Notes: generated from the sequence alone by a model not told the origin. A stretch of 64,000 bases of DNA from [Clostridium] aminophilum DSM 10710 (GCF_000711825.1 NZ_JONJ01000001.1:248001-312000); one strand, 5' to 3'. Counted from the first letter of the stretch, positions 23,296 to 32,567 are shown. Numbers and translations: made by a program.

Positions 23296-24504
23296 TTAAT
23301 AGTTTCCCAAAATCCGGACGTTCTGTGCCTCGCGGAATATCGCCGTCAGCGCACTTCGAACGGCGGAGCTGGATAAATTGCCCTCGATATCGACAAAGAA
23401 ACGATATTCCCAGCTCATATCCGGAATCGGACGCGACTGGATCATTGTCATATTGACATTGTTGTAAATGAAATTGCCAAGGATGCTGTACAGAGAACCG
23501 CTCCGGTGCGGCACCTCGAAACAGAGACTGATCTTCTCCGCACCGAGAAGATAGACCGGCCGGTTCGCGATGATCAGAAAGCGGGTGGTGTTATCTCTGC
23601 GGTCATTGATACTCCGCTTCAGAACATTCAGCCCGTAGATTCTTCCGGCAATCTCACTTGCGACAGCCGCGCACGATGGATCCCCGTCTTCCAGAACTTT
23701 TTTCGCAGCGACGGCATTGTTCTCCATCGGGTGCTGTTCCCATCCCGCGTGCTCCAGAAATCCGGCGCACTGCATCAGCGACTGCGGATGCGAATAAACC
23801 TTGCGGATATCGGAGAGTTTTGCCCCCGGCACCGTGAGAAGACAGTGATTCACGGGAACAAACGTTTCGGCTACGATGTAATTGTCATACGCCTGCAAAA
23901 GCTCGTAATTGCCGGACACGACGCCTGCCGTGGAATTCTCGATCGGCATCACGGCAAAATCCGCATCGCCGAACTGAAGCTCCCGCATCAGGTCCTCAAA
24001 TTTTTTCACATGGTGAATGTCGGCATCTTCCCCGAAGAAGCGCTCCGCCGCGATCTGTCCGTATGCCCCCGGAAGCCCCTGATAGGCAATCTTGCTGTTT
24101 TCGTAGTCCAGCTCCGAAATGCGCTCAAAGCCGAAGGTGTCGGCATTCTCGTCTCCGACTCCGCCGACCTGTTTGATTGTCTGGTACTGGTAGCGGCGGC
24201 CGAGTGTCATGACGTGCATAAACAGTTCACGGACCGCGTTGCGATTGAACTCGTCCTCCAGGTCACCGGAAATCGCCTGAAGCTTCCGGTTCTCTCTGGC
24301 GGGATCGTATACTTCCCGGCCATCCCGAAGTTTTGCTTCCCCGAGACGCCGGTTCAGTTCCATACGCCGGAGAAACAGTTCCTTCAGCTGAGGATCCAGT
24401 TCGTCCAGTTCTTTCCGGACATCCGCAACCGTCTCACCTGCTGCCATTTCCGCATCTGCCCCGTGCTTTGCAGAATCCTCTTCCGGGTGATTGCTGTTCG
24501 CCAT
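23296..24504 (-). CDS. pheA: Bifunctional chorismate mutase/prephenate dehydratase (P-protein)
   Basis: A 402-residue enzyme making phenylpyruvate from chorismate in phenylalanine synthesis. An AroQ-type chorismate mutase occupies about 25-105 (VRKELDELDPQLKELFLRRM). Prephenate dehydratase covers about 137-315 and contains the catalytic TTRFLII motif (306-312). A C-terminal ACT domain (325-400) should bind phenylalanine for feedback control. Its usual ESRP motif reads QSRP here, a conservative change. AAAGGAG lies four bases before the ATG. The gene is followed by ppx after 54 bases. Confidence 0.95.
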   Translation of the reverse strand: MANSNHPEEDSAKHGADAEMAAGETVADVRKELDELDPQLKELFLRRMELNRRLGEAKLRDGREVYDPARENRKLQAISGDLEDEFNRNAVRELFMHVMTLGRRYQYQTIKQVGGVGDENADTFGFERISELDYENSKIAYQGLPGAYGQIAAERFFGEDADIHHVKKFEDLMRELQFGDADFAVMPIENSTAGVVSGNYELLQAYDNYIVAETFVPVNHCLLTVPGAKLSDIRKVYSHPQSLMQCAGFLEHAGWEQHPMENNAVAAKKVLEDGDPSCAAVASEIAGRIYGLNVLKRSINDRRDNTTRFLIIANRPVYLLGAEKISLCFEVPHRSGSLYSILGNFIYNNVNMTMIQSRPIPDMSWEYRFFVDIEGNLSSSAVRSALTAIFREAQNVRILGNY

Positions 24505-24662
24505 GATACTCCTTTCCTTTCGCAGCGCCGTTTGGACGGCGGCTGCATTTTCATCATGTTCCCTTTAATGGGTCCCTCTTCCACTGTTCCGCTTTTCTGC
24601 CGCAGCCGCGGCTGCCATCGATCCTCTCCTTCGGCCCCGCTGCAGCAGCGGCTTCCCTCAGA

Positions 24663-25442
24663 TCAGGATTCTTTCCCGTTCTCCCCGATCCCGGCCGCCG
24701 GCTGATACGGAAGCCCAAGATCCTCGCAGATCATCTCCCGGATCCGGTTCTGTACATAAGCTGCGCTGGCCTTTCGACAGTCGTCCGGAAGATCCGCGAT
24801 ATAGAACGGTTCTCCGAAATGAAGTGTGATCTCTCCGGCGGTAATACGCGGGAAATGCTGCTCAAACACTTCTGCGGTTCCGGTAAATGCGACCGGTACC
24901 ACCGGGCATTTTGTCTTCTCCGCGATCTTCATACTGCCTTCGCGGAAGGGCAGCATATCGAGTTCACTTCCGGTACTTCTGGTTCCTTCCGGAAAAATCC
25001 ACATGCTGGTTCCGTTCTTGACATTGCCGATGGCTTCCAGAATCGCCTTGAGACCCTCCCGCGGATTGCTGCGGTTCAGAAATACGCAGTGGAGCAGCTT
25101 CATCCATTCGGCAAGAACCGGTACTTTCCGAATCTCTTCCTTGGCGACAAAACCGAGTCTTCCCGGCGCATAGGCATATCCCGAAATGACGTCAAAATAA
25201 CTGCGGTGATTTCCGACATAGAGCACTGCCGTATCCTTCGGTATATTCTCCAGTCCGGTGACATGAACCTGAACGCCGGCGGCCTTCAGGATTCCGGTCA
25301 TAACCTGTTTCACAAAGATCTGGCTTTCCTCTTCCGCCTTCCTCGGATCCGTCTCCGCCGTCTTCATCAGCGTTTTCAGTTTTCCAAGTTTCAGCAAAAG
25401 ATACCCCACCACATAGACACCTACGTGAATCAGTCGAAACAT
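24663..25442 (-). CDS. plsC: 1-acyl-sn-glycerol-3-phosphate acyltransferase
   Basis: A 259-residue membrane-associated enzyme adding the second acyl chain to lysophosphatidate to make phosphatidate. It has an N-terminal hydrophobic helix (about 3-20). The catalytic H-x4-D motif is NHRSYFD (His79, Asp84), and the glycerol-phosphate site is FPEGTRS (150-156). I chose MFRLIHVG because GAGGTGCAGGA precedes it; an ATG 11 codons upstream adds an arginine-rich stretch before the membrane helix and seems less likely. Confidence 0.93.
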   Translation of the reverse strand: MFRLIHVGVYVVGYLLLKLGKLKTLMKTAETDPRKAEEESQIFVKQVMTGILKAAGVQVHVTGLENIPKDTAVLYVGNHRSYFDVISGYAYAPGRLGFVAKEEIRKVPVLAEWMKLLHCVFLNRSNPREGLKAILEAIGNVKNGTSMWIFPEGTRSTGSELDMLPFREGSMKIAEKTKCPVVPVAFTGTAEVFEQHFPRITAGEITLHFGEPFYIADLPDDCRKASAAYVQNRIREMICEDLGLPYQPAAGIGENGKES

Positions 25443-25523
25443 TCCTGCACCTCTTTCCCTGCCCTGATCTCTCATAATTATCTGAATTCAGTGCATATTT
25501 AGATTATTATATTAAAAGACGAA

Positions 25524-25757
25524 TTACTCGTCAAATGTGACCGTAATGTAGTATCCCCGGTCATTCTGTTCGATCTTCTTTACCGTTCCGTGATCACTTT
25601 TCAGACGGTCATTCAGCCGGAACAGTCCCGACATCGCCACCGCCGGCTCAACGATATAATTCACATTATACGGTGTGACCGATTCCGTCACCTCCACGAC
25701 CTGTCCCTCTTTCACGAGACCCGGCCGTTCCATCTTAAATACAACGTCTCTTTCCAT
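25524..25757 (-). CDS. Small conserved protein of unknown function
   Basis: A 77-residue protein with no signal peptide or membrane helix. Its pattern of short beta-prone stretches (VKEGQVVEVTESV, YNVNYIVEP, YYITVTFDE) suggests a small beta-barrel. The reading frame is compact, with AGGAGGT 13 bases upstream, and it lies 81 bases before plsC in the same direction, which supports a real gene. I do not recognise a named family. Confidence 0.6.
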   Translation of the reverse strand: MERDVVFKMERPGLVKEGQVVEVTESVTPYNVNYIVEPAVAMSGLFRLNDRLKSDHGTVKKIEQNDRGYYITVTFDE

Positions 25758-26096
25758 GATTTCCGCTGATACCTCCTGCCACTCTTCATTCTATCACGTT
25801 CCATACTTTTTCGCATGATAAAGTCAGTCTCCGCATGAAGCGTTCTCCTTCCTTCCGCCGGAGTGTATCATCACGGAAATTTAAAATCCTCCGGTGTCAA
25901 AAAGGGAAATTTCAGGTCCTGATTATAAACATCCGGTTATAAAATTCCGATCCTGTGCCTCCCGAATCCCCGCCGCCACCATTTCCGACAGAAAACTACA
26001 GTTTTCATCGTCATTGTGCACGAAACATAGCGCAAATTTATATCCCGTATTATTAAAAAGCAATAGGATAACGGGCTTTTTCCGGCCTGCTCTTCC
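25758..26096. other. Noncoding divergent region, no gene seen
   Basis: This separates the leftward small gene from the rightward dehydrogenase. It is AT-richer than its neighbours. I see no plausible open frame with a ribosome site and no tRNA-like fold. The plus-strand promoter of the dehydrogenase begins at its right end. Confidence 0.5.
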
Positions 26097-26125
26097 TTGA
26101 CTGCCTATATGGGATGGTTTATACT
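26097..26125 (+). promoter_or_regulatory. Sigma-A promoter of the hydroxyacid dehydrogenase gene
   Basis: TTGACT (26097-26102) and TATACT (26120-26125) are 17 bases apart. The start near 26132 gives a leader of about 36 bases with GGAGGG seven bases before the ATG. Confidence 0.8.
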
Positions 26126-26167
26126 TTAAAAAGTATGGTACAACATTTACTCATGGAGGGTATAACT

Positions 26168-27109
26168 ATGAAATGTCTGATTATTGACCGCGTACACGCT
26201 CTTATCGGAGAAGAACTCAGCAAGTACATGCAGGTGGACACAAAGATCCTTCCGACACAGGAAGAACTCGCAGCAATCATCCCGGACTATGATGTCCTGA
26301 TCATGCGTGTTGACCCGAAGATCGATAAAACAATCCTTGACGCAGCAAAGAACCTGAAGGTTATCGGTGTTTGCTCCGTTGGTCTGAACCATATCGATAT
26401 GGATGCCGCAAAGGCAAACAACATCACTGTTTACAACGCACCGGGAATGAATGCAAACGCAGTTGCAGAGCTTACCATTTCCAAGCTCCTCGACATCTCC
26501 CGTCACGTTGTTGCCGCTCACATCGACGTTACCAAGAACCACGAGTGGGATAAGTACAAGTTCGTTGGCTGCGAGCTGAGAGGAAAGACCCTTGGAATCA
26601 TGGGCTTTGGCCGTATCGGACGCCGCGTTGGCGAGCTTGCAAGAGCATTCAAGATGGATGTTGTCGCTTACGATCCGTTCCTTAAGCCGGAAGACTTCGA
26701 GAAGGAGCACGCAAAGGGCGTTACCGTTGAGGAGATGCTCAAGGTTGCTGATTATGTAACCATCCACGTTCCGCTGACAAAGGAGACCAAGGACCTCTTC
26801 AACAAGGATTCCATCGCAAAGATGAAAGACGGCGCAGTTGTTCTGAACATGAGCCGCGGCGGCATCTGCAACGAGGCTGATATGTATGAGGCTCTGAAGT
26901 CCGGCAAGCTCGGCGGTTACGGCGCTGACGTTATGGAAAATGAGCTTGCAGGCGGCGGTCTGACAGGAAACGATACTTTCGTATCCCCGCTGTTTGACTG
27001 TGACAACTTCCTCGTAACTCCGCATCTGGGCGCTCAGTCCGTAGACGCTTCCTACGACATCGGCGTAATGATCACCGGAAAGATCAAGGAGTTCTTAAAC
27101 CTGAAGTAA
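26168..27109 (+). CDS. D-isomer-specific 2-hydroxyacid dehydrogenase
   Basis: A 313-residue NAD-dependent enzyme. It has a Rossmann motif GFGRIGRRVG (146-155), catalytic Arg230 (NMSRGGI), an acidic residue in VMENE (Glu257/Glu259) and the acid-base His286 (TPHLGAQS). Candidates include D-lactate-, hydroxyisocaproate- or phosphoglycerate-type dehydrogenases; there is no ACT domain and sequence alone does not decide. The codon usage looks different from its neighbours (many GTT, GCA and AAG codons), like that of gdhA, gltS and fhs, and hints at strong expression. A strong promoter, good ribosome site and good terminator make it a self-contained highly expressed unit. Confidence 0.88.
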   Translation: MKCLIIDRVHALIGEELSKYMQVDTKILPTQEELAAIIPDYDVLIMRVDPKIDKTILDAAKNLKVIGVCSVGLNHIDMDAAKANNITVYNAPGMNANAVAELTISKLLDISRHVVAAHIDVTKNHEWDKYKFVGCELRGKTLGIMGFGRIGRRVGELARAFKMDVVAYDPFLKPEDFEKEHAKGVTVEEMLKVADYVTIHVPLTKETKDLFNKDSIAKMKDGAVVLNMSRGGICNEADMYEALKSGKLGGYGADVMENELAGGGLTGNDTFVSPLFDCDNFLVTPHLGAQSVDASYDIGVMITGKIKEFLNLK

Positions 27110-27147
27110 TTCCGCCATTTGGGCAAAACCAAATACCTAATCTATCC

Positions 27148-27179
27148 GAGAAGGAGCCGCGCGCTCCTTCTCTTTTTTT
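27148..27179 (+). terminator. Terminator after the hydroxyacid dehydrogenase gene
   Basis: GAGAAGGAGC (27148-27157) pairs perfectly with GCTCCTTCTC (27163-27172), followed by seven T (27173-27179). Confidence 0.95.
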
Positions 27180-27190
27180 ATGCGTTCAAC

Positions 27191-27280
27191 AGGGCAACGG
27201 GCCGAAACACGTTTCGCGGGTTCCGCTCGTTATCGTGACAGTCGTCACGGCCTCACGCAAGCGTGGGTTTTGCGCGCCGC
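27191..27280 (+). repeat. Dispersed intergenic repeat family R1, copy 2
   Basis: It shares GCCGAAACACGTTTCGCGGG, then GACAGTCGTCACGGCCTCAC and AAGCGTGGGTTTTG with the other R1 copies. It starts about ten bases after the dehydrogenase terminator, in a convergent gap. Confidence 0.6.
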
Positions 27281-27345
27281 CACAGCTCACCGCAAGGTGA
27301 CAGTTTCCGCTCAGCGGCGTGTGCATCCTCGCGGAGCGTTCTTAT

Positions 27346-27377
27346 GGTATAGGGATTTCGGAAAAGTTTCCCATACC
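27346..27377. repeat. Palindromic repeat R2, divergent copy
   Basis: GGTATAGGGATTTCGG and AGTTTCCCATACC form an imperfect palindrome resembling the R2 core at 4928 and 35561. It sits directly upstream (plus-strand sense) of the minus-strand terminator at 27380-27406. Confidence 0.5.
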
Positions 27378-27379
27378 GC

Positions 27380-27406
27380 AAAAAGGACCTGCCATTCGGC
27401 AGGTCC
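27380..27406 (-). terminator. Terminator of the PRTase-like gene
   Basis: GGACCTGCC (27385-27393) and GGCAGGTCC (27398-27406) form a perfect 9-bp stem with a four-base loop. On the minus strand it is followed by TTTTT (27380-27384). Confidence 0.88.
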
Positions 27407-27510
27407 CTCATCATTCATATTCTGATTTCCTATCTCTCATCCGGTTTCCCGAAGGTGATTCCCTGCATTCGCAGGATACTCTTACTCCATGAAACCGTCA
27501 GTGCCCGTCA

Positions 27511-28146
27511 TCAGATCATGGACAGTCCGTATGCATTGACCAGACCTTCGATCTTCTGTCCCTCTTTGCACATCGGGCAGTCATGATAATCATAATACGC
27601 ATAATCCGGAATATCTTTCTTTCCGAATACGCTGGTGATCCGCACGCCGTTGAGCTCATCGATCGCGCTGAAGATCGCGGATATACCGGAAATCTTTCCG
27701 CCATAATAATTGATCGACTCCATCGCCCGGTTCAGCGAGCGGCCGGTTACAACCGATGCCATGAGAATCATCACATTCTTTCCCGCGATCATCGGCTTCA
27801 GGTTATCACGGAAGATGATCTGGCTGTTGCTGTTGAACTCCGGACGCACAATGTAAATTGTCTTGTGCGCGTTCGTGTTCAAAAATCCGCTCCTGGTCAG
27901 TTCCTCGGAGAGGAACGCGCCCATCGCCGAAGTACCTTCCATACAAACGATGGTGTCAACAACCGTGGCAAACAGATAGTTGTTGACCAGCGCCTTCGCA
28001 AGTCCCTGCGCCTCGCTCGCGCGGCTCTTTGCGGTTGCCAGGTCAATGTGATAATTGACGTGTGCGTGATTTGTGGCAAAATGACCCTTTCGTACCTTTA
28101 ACGCTACATTTGTTCCGGCAGTCTGAATCTTCGTGTACTCACTCAT
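27511..28146 (-). CDS. Phosphoribosyltransferase-like protein
   Basis: A 211-residue cytoplasmic protein with the arrangement of orotate phosphoribosyltransferase-type enzymes. It has a conserved core strand VVDTIVCMEGTSAMGAFL (about 63-79) and a PRPP-loop-like VMILMASVVTGRSL (125-138). In true PRTases the loop has two acidic residues before TTG; here they are Met-Ala, so PRPP binding may be changed or lost. A CPMC pair (190-193) lies near the C-terminus. The MSEYTKIQ start has GGGAGG seven bases upstream. It could be a divergent PyrE, but the altered loop argues for caution. It has its own terminator. Confidence 0.6.
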   Translation of the reverse strand: MSEYTKIQTAGTNVALKVRKGHFATNHAHVNYHIDLATAKSRASEAQGLAKALVNNYLFATVVDTIVCMEGTSAMGAFLSEELTRSGFLNTNAHKTIYIVRPEFNSNSQIIFRDNLKPMIAGKNVMILMASVVTGRSLNRAMESINYYGGKISGISAIFSAIDELNGVRITSVFGKKDIPDYAYYDYHDCPMCKEGQKIEGLVNAYGLSMI

Positions 28147-28213
28147 AAACAATCCTCCCTTCAGCCAAATGGCAATGTCAGCGTCCGGCGAAACCGTTTA
28201 AAGACAAGAATCC

Positions 28214-29419
28214 TTACTGTGCTGCAGTTGTCTCCTCAGCGCTCTCACCATCGGCCGTGCTCTCGTCAGCAGCAGAAGTCTCCTCCGCTGCCGCCTGTGT
28301 CGGTTCCACTTCAGTTACGTCTGCATTCTTCTCCAGGAAAGTCATCACCTTCATGTAGAGTGCATCTTTATCGATATCCTCGTCAGAAGCATCGGTGTAA
28401 CTCTCCTTCAGAGCATCGATATTATCAAAGCCATACATGGATGCGATCGCCTGGCGGTCGGAGTCCTCTGCCTTCAGATTCTCCTTCGCCGCAACTTCGC
28501 CGAGTACCAGACGGCTCTTGACAGTATTTTCAGCCTGGGCGCGCAGCATCTTTCTGAGTCCGTCCGCATTGGTTCCCATATAGGATGCGTAGGTATCGAA
28601 GTCAATTCCATACTGCTGTGCCTGCTGTGTGGTGCGGATCAGAAGAGAATTAAACTCCTTCTCCACATCCTCTTTTCCGAGAACAATGGTTGAGCTGTCC
28701 ACGAGTTTCTGAAGGATCTGCTGATCCATCTCACTCTTTTTAGACTGAGCCGCCTGATCTTCCAGACTCTTGCGGATCTGTGCCTTATAGCCATCCACCG
28801 TCTTCGCATCCGGAGCAACCTTCTGAACAAACTCGTCGTTCAGTTCCGCTTCCTTCTTTTCCGTTACCTTCTGCAGAGTAACGTTAAATACAACGTCCTT
28901 GCCGGCAAGATCCTTGTTGCCGTATCCGTCCGGGAATTTCAGGTTCAGATCTTTGTTCTCCCCGACCTTCATGCCGGCAACGCCATCCTCAAAACCATCG
29001 ATGAAGGTATGGCTTCCGAGCACAAGGATATATCCCTCTGCGCTTCCGCCGCTGAATTCTTCACCATTAACCGTTCCCTTGTAATCGATCGTTACGGTAT
29101 CTCCGTCCTGTGCTTCACGATCAACTTCCACATAATTTGGATTTGCAGCCAGCACCTGATTGATCTGAGCCTCAACGTCTGAGTCCGTCACATCTCTCTT
29201 GGTAACCTCTACAGGAATCTTCTTGTACTCGCCAAGTGTGATGGAACTTTCGTCCGCATAACTCTCCGTCTGTACATCTGCCGCCGCATCTGCTGCGGAT
29301 TCTGCCGTCGTCTCCGCCGCTGTCGTCTGATTTGCGTTGGACGAAAACTTCGAACAACCGGACGCAACAACCATTGCTACCGCAGCACAAAGTATGCTTG
29401 CTTTGATCATCTTCTTCAT
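28214..29419 (-). CDS. Lipoprotein trigger-factor-like peptidyl-prolyl isomerase
   Basis: A 401-residue extracytoplasmic protein. A lipoprotein signal with lipobox VASGC gives lipidated Cys22. A Thr/Ala/Glu-rich spacer (23-58) follows. An FKBP-type isomerase domain lies at about 104-185 (GDTVTIDYKGTVNGEEF, then GSHTFIDGFEDGVAGMKVGE). A trigger-factor-like helical C-terminal chaperone domain spans about 190-370, and the tail is acidic Ala/Glu/Ser/Thr-rich. The N-terminal ribosome-binding domain of cytoplasmic trigger factor is replaced by the lipoprotein leader. It probably helps fold exported proteins at the membrane, a role akin to PrsA. A promoter overlaps the end of the upstream aminopeptidase gene. 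Confidence 0.88.
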   Translation of the reverse strand: MKKMIKASILCAAVAMVVASGCSKFSSNANQTTAAETTAESAADAAADVQTESYADESSITLGEYKKIPVEVTKRDVTDSDVEAQINQVLAANPNYVEVDREAQDGDTVTIDYKGTVNGEEFSGGSAEGYILVLGSHTFIDGFEDGVAGMKVGENKDLNLKFPDGYGNKDLAGKDVVFNVTLQKVTEKKEAELNDEFVQKVAPDAKTVDGYKAQIRKSLEDQAAQSKKSEMDQQILQKLVDSSTIVLGKEDVEKEFNSLLIRTTQQAQQYGIDFDTYASYMGTNADGLRKMLRAQAENTVKSRLVLGEVAAKENLKAEDSDRQAIASMYGFDNIDALKESYTDASDEDIDKDALYMKVMTFLEKNADVTEVEPTQAAAEETSAADESTADGESAEETTAAQ

Positions 29420-29459
29420 GTTGATTTAAAACCTCTCAAATTTCTTTTATTTTTTATGG

Positions 29460-29488
29460 CAAATATTCCCTGCGAGAATATGTGTCAA
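29460..29488 (-). promoter_or_regulatory. Candidate promoter of the lipoprotein chaperone gene
   Basis: On the minus strand TTGACA (29483-29488) is 17 bases from TATTTG (29460-29465), a poor -10. The -35 box overlaps the aminopeptidase stop codon. ATATTC/GAATAT inverted arms lie in the spacer. Confidence 0.4.
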
Positions 29489-30876
29489 TCATAGAATGCC
29501 TTGTAGGCAAGATATGCGCTGTACACATCCATTTTGCTGGTCAGCTCGAACGGGGAGTGCATGCACAGCACCGGAACACCCAGATCCACGACGTTGATGT
29601 CCTTGCCGGCCACATATTTTGCAACCGTGCCGCCGCCGCCTTCATCCACCTTTCCGAGTTCACCGGCCTGCCACATGACATTGTGGTCATCCAGAATATT
29701 CATAATCTGATTCATCAGCTCTGCCGATGCGTCATTGCTTCCGGATTTTCCGCGGGAACCGGTGTACTTGATCAGGGAAACGCCCTTTCCGAGAAATGCG
29801 GAATTGTTCTTCTCAAATACCTGCGGGAACGTCGGGTCAAATGCTGCACCGACATCCGAAGACAGGCAAATGGATTTGCGGAGAACCTCACGCACATCCG
29901 CATGGTATGCAGCTGCCAGATCTTCAATATAATGCAGCATGTAGTCCGAATTCAGTCCCGTATTGCCGTCGGAACCGATCTCTTCCTTATCCGTGAGAAC
30001 CGTCACCGTGGTATACTCCGGATCTTTCGCCTCAATCTCCGCGATCAGTGCCGGATATGCGCAGACCTTGTCATCCTGTCCGTAACCGCCGATCATGCTT
30101 CGATCGAAGCCGATGTCCACCGGTTTTGCCGCCGGCACGAACTCAATCTCCGCGCGAAGAAAATCTCTCTCCGTCACGCCGTATTTCTCATGGAGAAGTT
30201 CCAGTGCCTTTAACTTCACCGGTTCCTTGATCTTGTCATCGGAATCATCCACAAACGGAAGAGATCCGACCACAATGTTCAGATCCTCTCCGGTGATCGC
30301 CTCCGACAGTTTCTTTCCATTCTGCTTCGCACCGAGATGCGGAAGAAGATCGGTGATCAGGAACATCGGATCGCCCGGCTCCTCGCCCACGTTCAGTTTG
30401 ATCACACTGCCGTCTTTCTTTACAAAAACGCCGTGCATCGCCAGCGGAACAGTCACCCACTGATATTTGCGGATGCCGCCGTAATAATGCGGTTTAAAAT
30501 ACGCAATTCCGTCTTTCTCAAAAAGCGGCTGGGCCTTTAAATCCAGTCTCGGGGAATCAATGTGTGCCGCGTTTAACCGGAGCCCCTCTTCCATCGGCTT
30601 CCTGCCGAAAGTGGTCATGATCAGGGATTTTCCGCGGTTTACATAATAAACCTTGTCACCCGGCTGATAGGTCTTTCCCTTTTCGATCGGGCGATATCCC
30701 GCTTCATCCAGAAGCTTCACGGATTCTTCGGTAAACTCCCTCTCTGTTTTTGCTTTGCCAAGAAAATCCTTATATCCCTCCGCAAAATCATAAGCTGCCT
30801 TCACCTGATCCGGTGCCGCTTTTGCTACATCCGGAAATTCCCAGGTGAGTTCTTTCTGAAGTTCCTTTGCTGTCAT
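29485..30876 (-). CDS. M18-family zinc aminopeptidase
   Basis: A 463-residue cytoplasmic metallo-aminopeptidase releasing N-terminal (often acidic) residues from peptides. Family metal and catalytic positions are visible: LNAAHIDSPRLDL (His105, Asp107), GYGQDDKVCAY (Asp268/Asp269) and TDKEEIGSDGNTG (Glu298/Glu299). The C-terminal GKGVSLIKYTGSRGKSGSNDA and the closing MHSPFELTSKMD stretch are typical of this family. Length is normal. AAGGA lies 12 bases before the ATG. It follows the dtd gene by 50 bases and probably shares its transcript. Confidence 0.93.
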   Translation of the reverse strand: MTAKELQKELTWEFPDVAKAAPDQVKAAYDFAEGYKDFLGKAKTEREFTEESVKLLDEAGYRPIEKGKTYQPGDKVYYVNRGKSLIMTTFGRKPMEEGLRLNAAHIDSPRLDLKAQPLFEKDGIAYFKPHYYGGIRKYQWVTVPLAMHGVFVKKDGSVIKLNVGEEPGDPMFLITDLLPHLGAKQNGKKLSEAITGEDLNIVVGSLPFVDDSDDKIKEPVKLKALELLHEKYGVTERDFLRAEIEFVPAAKPVDIGFDRSMIGGYGQDDKVCAYPALIAEIEAKDPEYTTVTVLTDKEEIGSDGNTGLNSDYMLHYIEDLAAAYHADVREVLRKSICLSSDVGAAFDPTFPQVFEKNNSAFLGKGVSLIKYTGSRGKSGSNDASAELMNQIMNILDDHNVMWQAGELGKVDEGGGGTVAKYVAGKDINVVDLGVPVLCMHSPFELTSKMDVYSAYLAYKAFYD

Positions 30877-30926
30877 TTTCTGTTCTTGTCCTTCCTGTCC
30901 GGCGTTCTTCTGCCGGATTCTAAGTT

Positions 30927-31379
30927 TTATTTCAGAAGTGTATCGGAGTCGAGCATCAGAGTAAACGGTCCGTCATTCAGAAGAGATACTTCCATGTGCT
31001 CGCCGAATTTTCCGTGCGCAACTTTGTCCGAATACATCCTGCATCGCTCAATGGCGTGCTCATAGAGCCGCTCAGCCAGATCCGGCTTCCCCGCGTGGGT
31101 GAATCCCGGCCGGTGTCCCTTCCGGCAGTCCGCGTAGAGCGTAAACTGGCTGACGACGAGAATTTCTCCTCCGACATCCGCCAGTGAGAGATTCGTCTTG
31201 TCATTTTCATCCGAGAGGATTCGGAGTTTGCAAACCTTGTCGATCATGCGGTCAGTCAATTCCTCGGTATCCGTGTCCTCCACGCCGAGAAGAATCAGAA
31301 ATCCTCTTCCGATGGATCCGATCTCTTCACCGTCCACTTTCACATCCGCATGTTTTACCACCTGAAGAACGATCCTCAT
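30927..31379 (-). CDS. dtd: D-aminoacyl-tRNA deacylase
   Basis: A 150-residue homodimeric enzyme that removes D-amino acids (and glycine mischarged on tRNA-Ala) from tRNA. The invariant SQFTLYA motif (77-83) and the cross-subunit NDGPFT motif with its Gly-Pro (135-140) are both intact. The length is exactly typical. Its ATG overlaps the stop of the S1-domain gene by four bases (ATGA), so the two are translationally coupled and linked to RNA/translation quality control. Confidence 0.96.
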   Translation of the reverse strand: MRIVLQVVKHADVKVDGEEIGSIGRGFLILLGVEDTDTEELTDRMIDKVCKLRILSDENDKTNLSLADVGGEILVVSQFTLYADCRKGHRPGFTHAGKPDLAERLYEHAIERCRMYSDKVAHGKFGEHMEVSLLNDGPFTLMLDSDTLLK

Positions 31380-32308
31380 AAGTTCAGTCCCTTGAAGAGA
31401 TCGCCCAGCGTCGTGGTCAGTTCTTCGCTGTTTTTGTACTCCGGAACCTCATCGTCCGGTGCCTCTTCCGTCTCAACTTCCTTCATACTGAGGCTGATCT
31501 TGCCGTCTTTGAGCGCGATGATCTTAACCGTCACTTTCTGTCCTTCCTGAAGCACGGACGCCGGATTCGCCACTCTCTTTTTACTGATCTGTGACACATG
31601 AACCAGTCCTGTCAGTCCGTTGCTCAGTGCGACGAACGCGCCATACGGCATAATGCTCTCGACCGTACCTTCCATCACGGTGCCAACCTTGCATTTTGAG
31701 ATCTTCGCCTTCTTCGACTCTGCCGCTTTCGCTCTGGCCGCTTCTCTTCCGGAGAGAACCAGACTCTTTTTCTCCTCGTTGACGTCGATCACCGTGACAT
31801 CCACGGTCTTTCCAACCCACTCATCCAGATTTTCAACGAATGAATCCGTCAGACGGCTTGCCGGGATAAATGCGCGGAATCCGTCTACTTTTGTCAGAAC
31901 ACCGCTCTTAACCGCTTCGGTGATTGTCACCGGAAAGACCGTGCGGTCTTCCTTCATCGCGTTGAATTTCTCCCATGCCAGGGTATTGTTCGCTTCCTTT
32001 CTGGATAATACCAACTGGCCGTTTCGCTTATCGGTGCGGATCACGGTAGCGGTAATCTCATCACCGTTGTGAACCTCCGTCAGAAGATTGAATGCCGGAT
32101 CATTGCTCAGATCCTGCTTGCTGATTCTTCCCTCAGTATAGGTGCCGAGGTCAAGCAGCACTTCCGTCTCACTCACACCGACCACCGTTCCCGTGACGAT
32201 GTCCCCGGTATGAATCTTCTTGAACGATGCGTCCAGTTCATCGGCAAAATCTGCCATAGTCTTCTCTGCGCCTTCCTGCACGGAGTTCTTAGCGATTTCA
32301 TCTGACAT
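31376..32308 (-). CDS. S1 RNA-binding domain protein (RpsA-like)
   Basis: A 310-residue cytoplasmic protein with three S1/OB-fold repeats: about 34-108 ([21 protein letters not shown]), a more divergent one at about 118-190 ([10 protein letters not shown]), and 205-278 ([20 protein letters not shown]). Short S1 proteins of this kind are common in Firmicutes and are related to ribosomal protein S1 or general RNA-binding factors; whether it acts on the ribosome cannot be told. A GGGGAGG site precedes the ATG. It heads a likely operon with dtd and the aminopeptidase. Confidence 0.88.
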   Translation of the reverse strand: MSDEIAKNSVQEGAEKTMADFADELDASFKKIHTGDIVTGTVVGVSETEVLLDLGTYTEGRISKQDLSNDPAFNLLTEVHNGDEITATVIRTDKRNGQLVLSRKEANNTLAWEKFNAMKEDRTVFPVTITEAVKSGVLTKVDGFRAFIPASRLTDSFVENLDEWVGKTVDVTVIDVNEEKKSLVLSGREAARAKAAESKKAKISKCKVGTVMEGTVESIMPYGAFVALSNGLTGLVHVSQISKKRVANPASVLQEGQKVTVKIIALKDGKISLSMKEVETEEAPDDEVPEYKNSEELTTTLGDLFKGLNL

Positions 32309-32502
32309 TTCAGAATACCTCCCCTATTCAATCTACGTTCTCCGCTGTCCGATAATTACAGCTATTCTATCTATATTTAACCACAGATTACCATCGACTA
32401 CAAGTTTTTTCCCCTGACCTCAGAACCGCGTTATTCCGCACCAGACCGCCATTTTCACCGCTTTTCGTCCGCTCATTTTTCACAGAATATTCACAAAATG
32501 TT

Positions 32503-32567
32503 CCCGAACGAGGAGAAGTACGTTTCGAGAATTCCGGACGTGTTGCGGCAGTCGTCATGTCCGCGAA
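32503..32567 (+). repeat. Dispersed intergenic repeat family R1, copy 3
   Basis: It contains GAAGTACGTTTCGAGAATTC, then GTTGCGGCAGTCGTCATGTC in the same order and spacing as other R1 copies, but is more diverged and shorter. It lies in the 630-base gap between luxS and the S1 gene. Confidence 0.45.
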
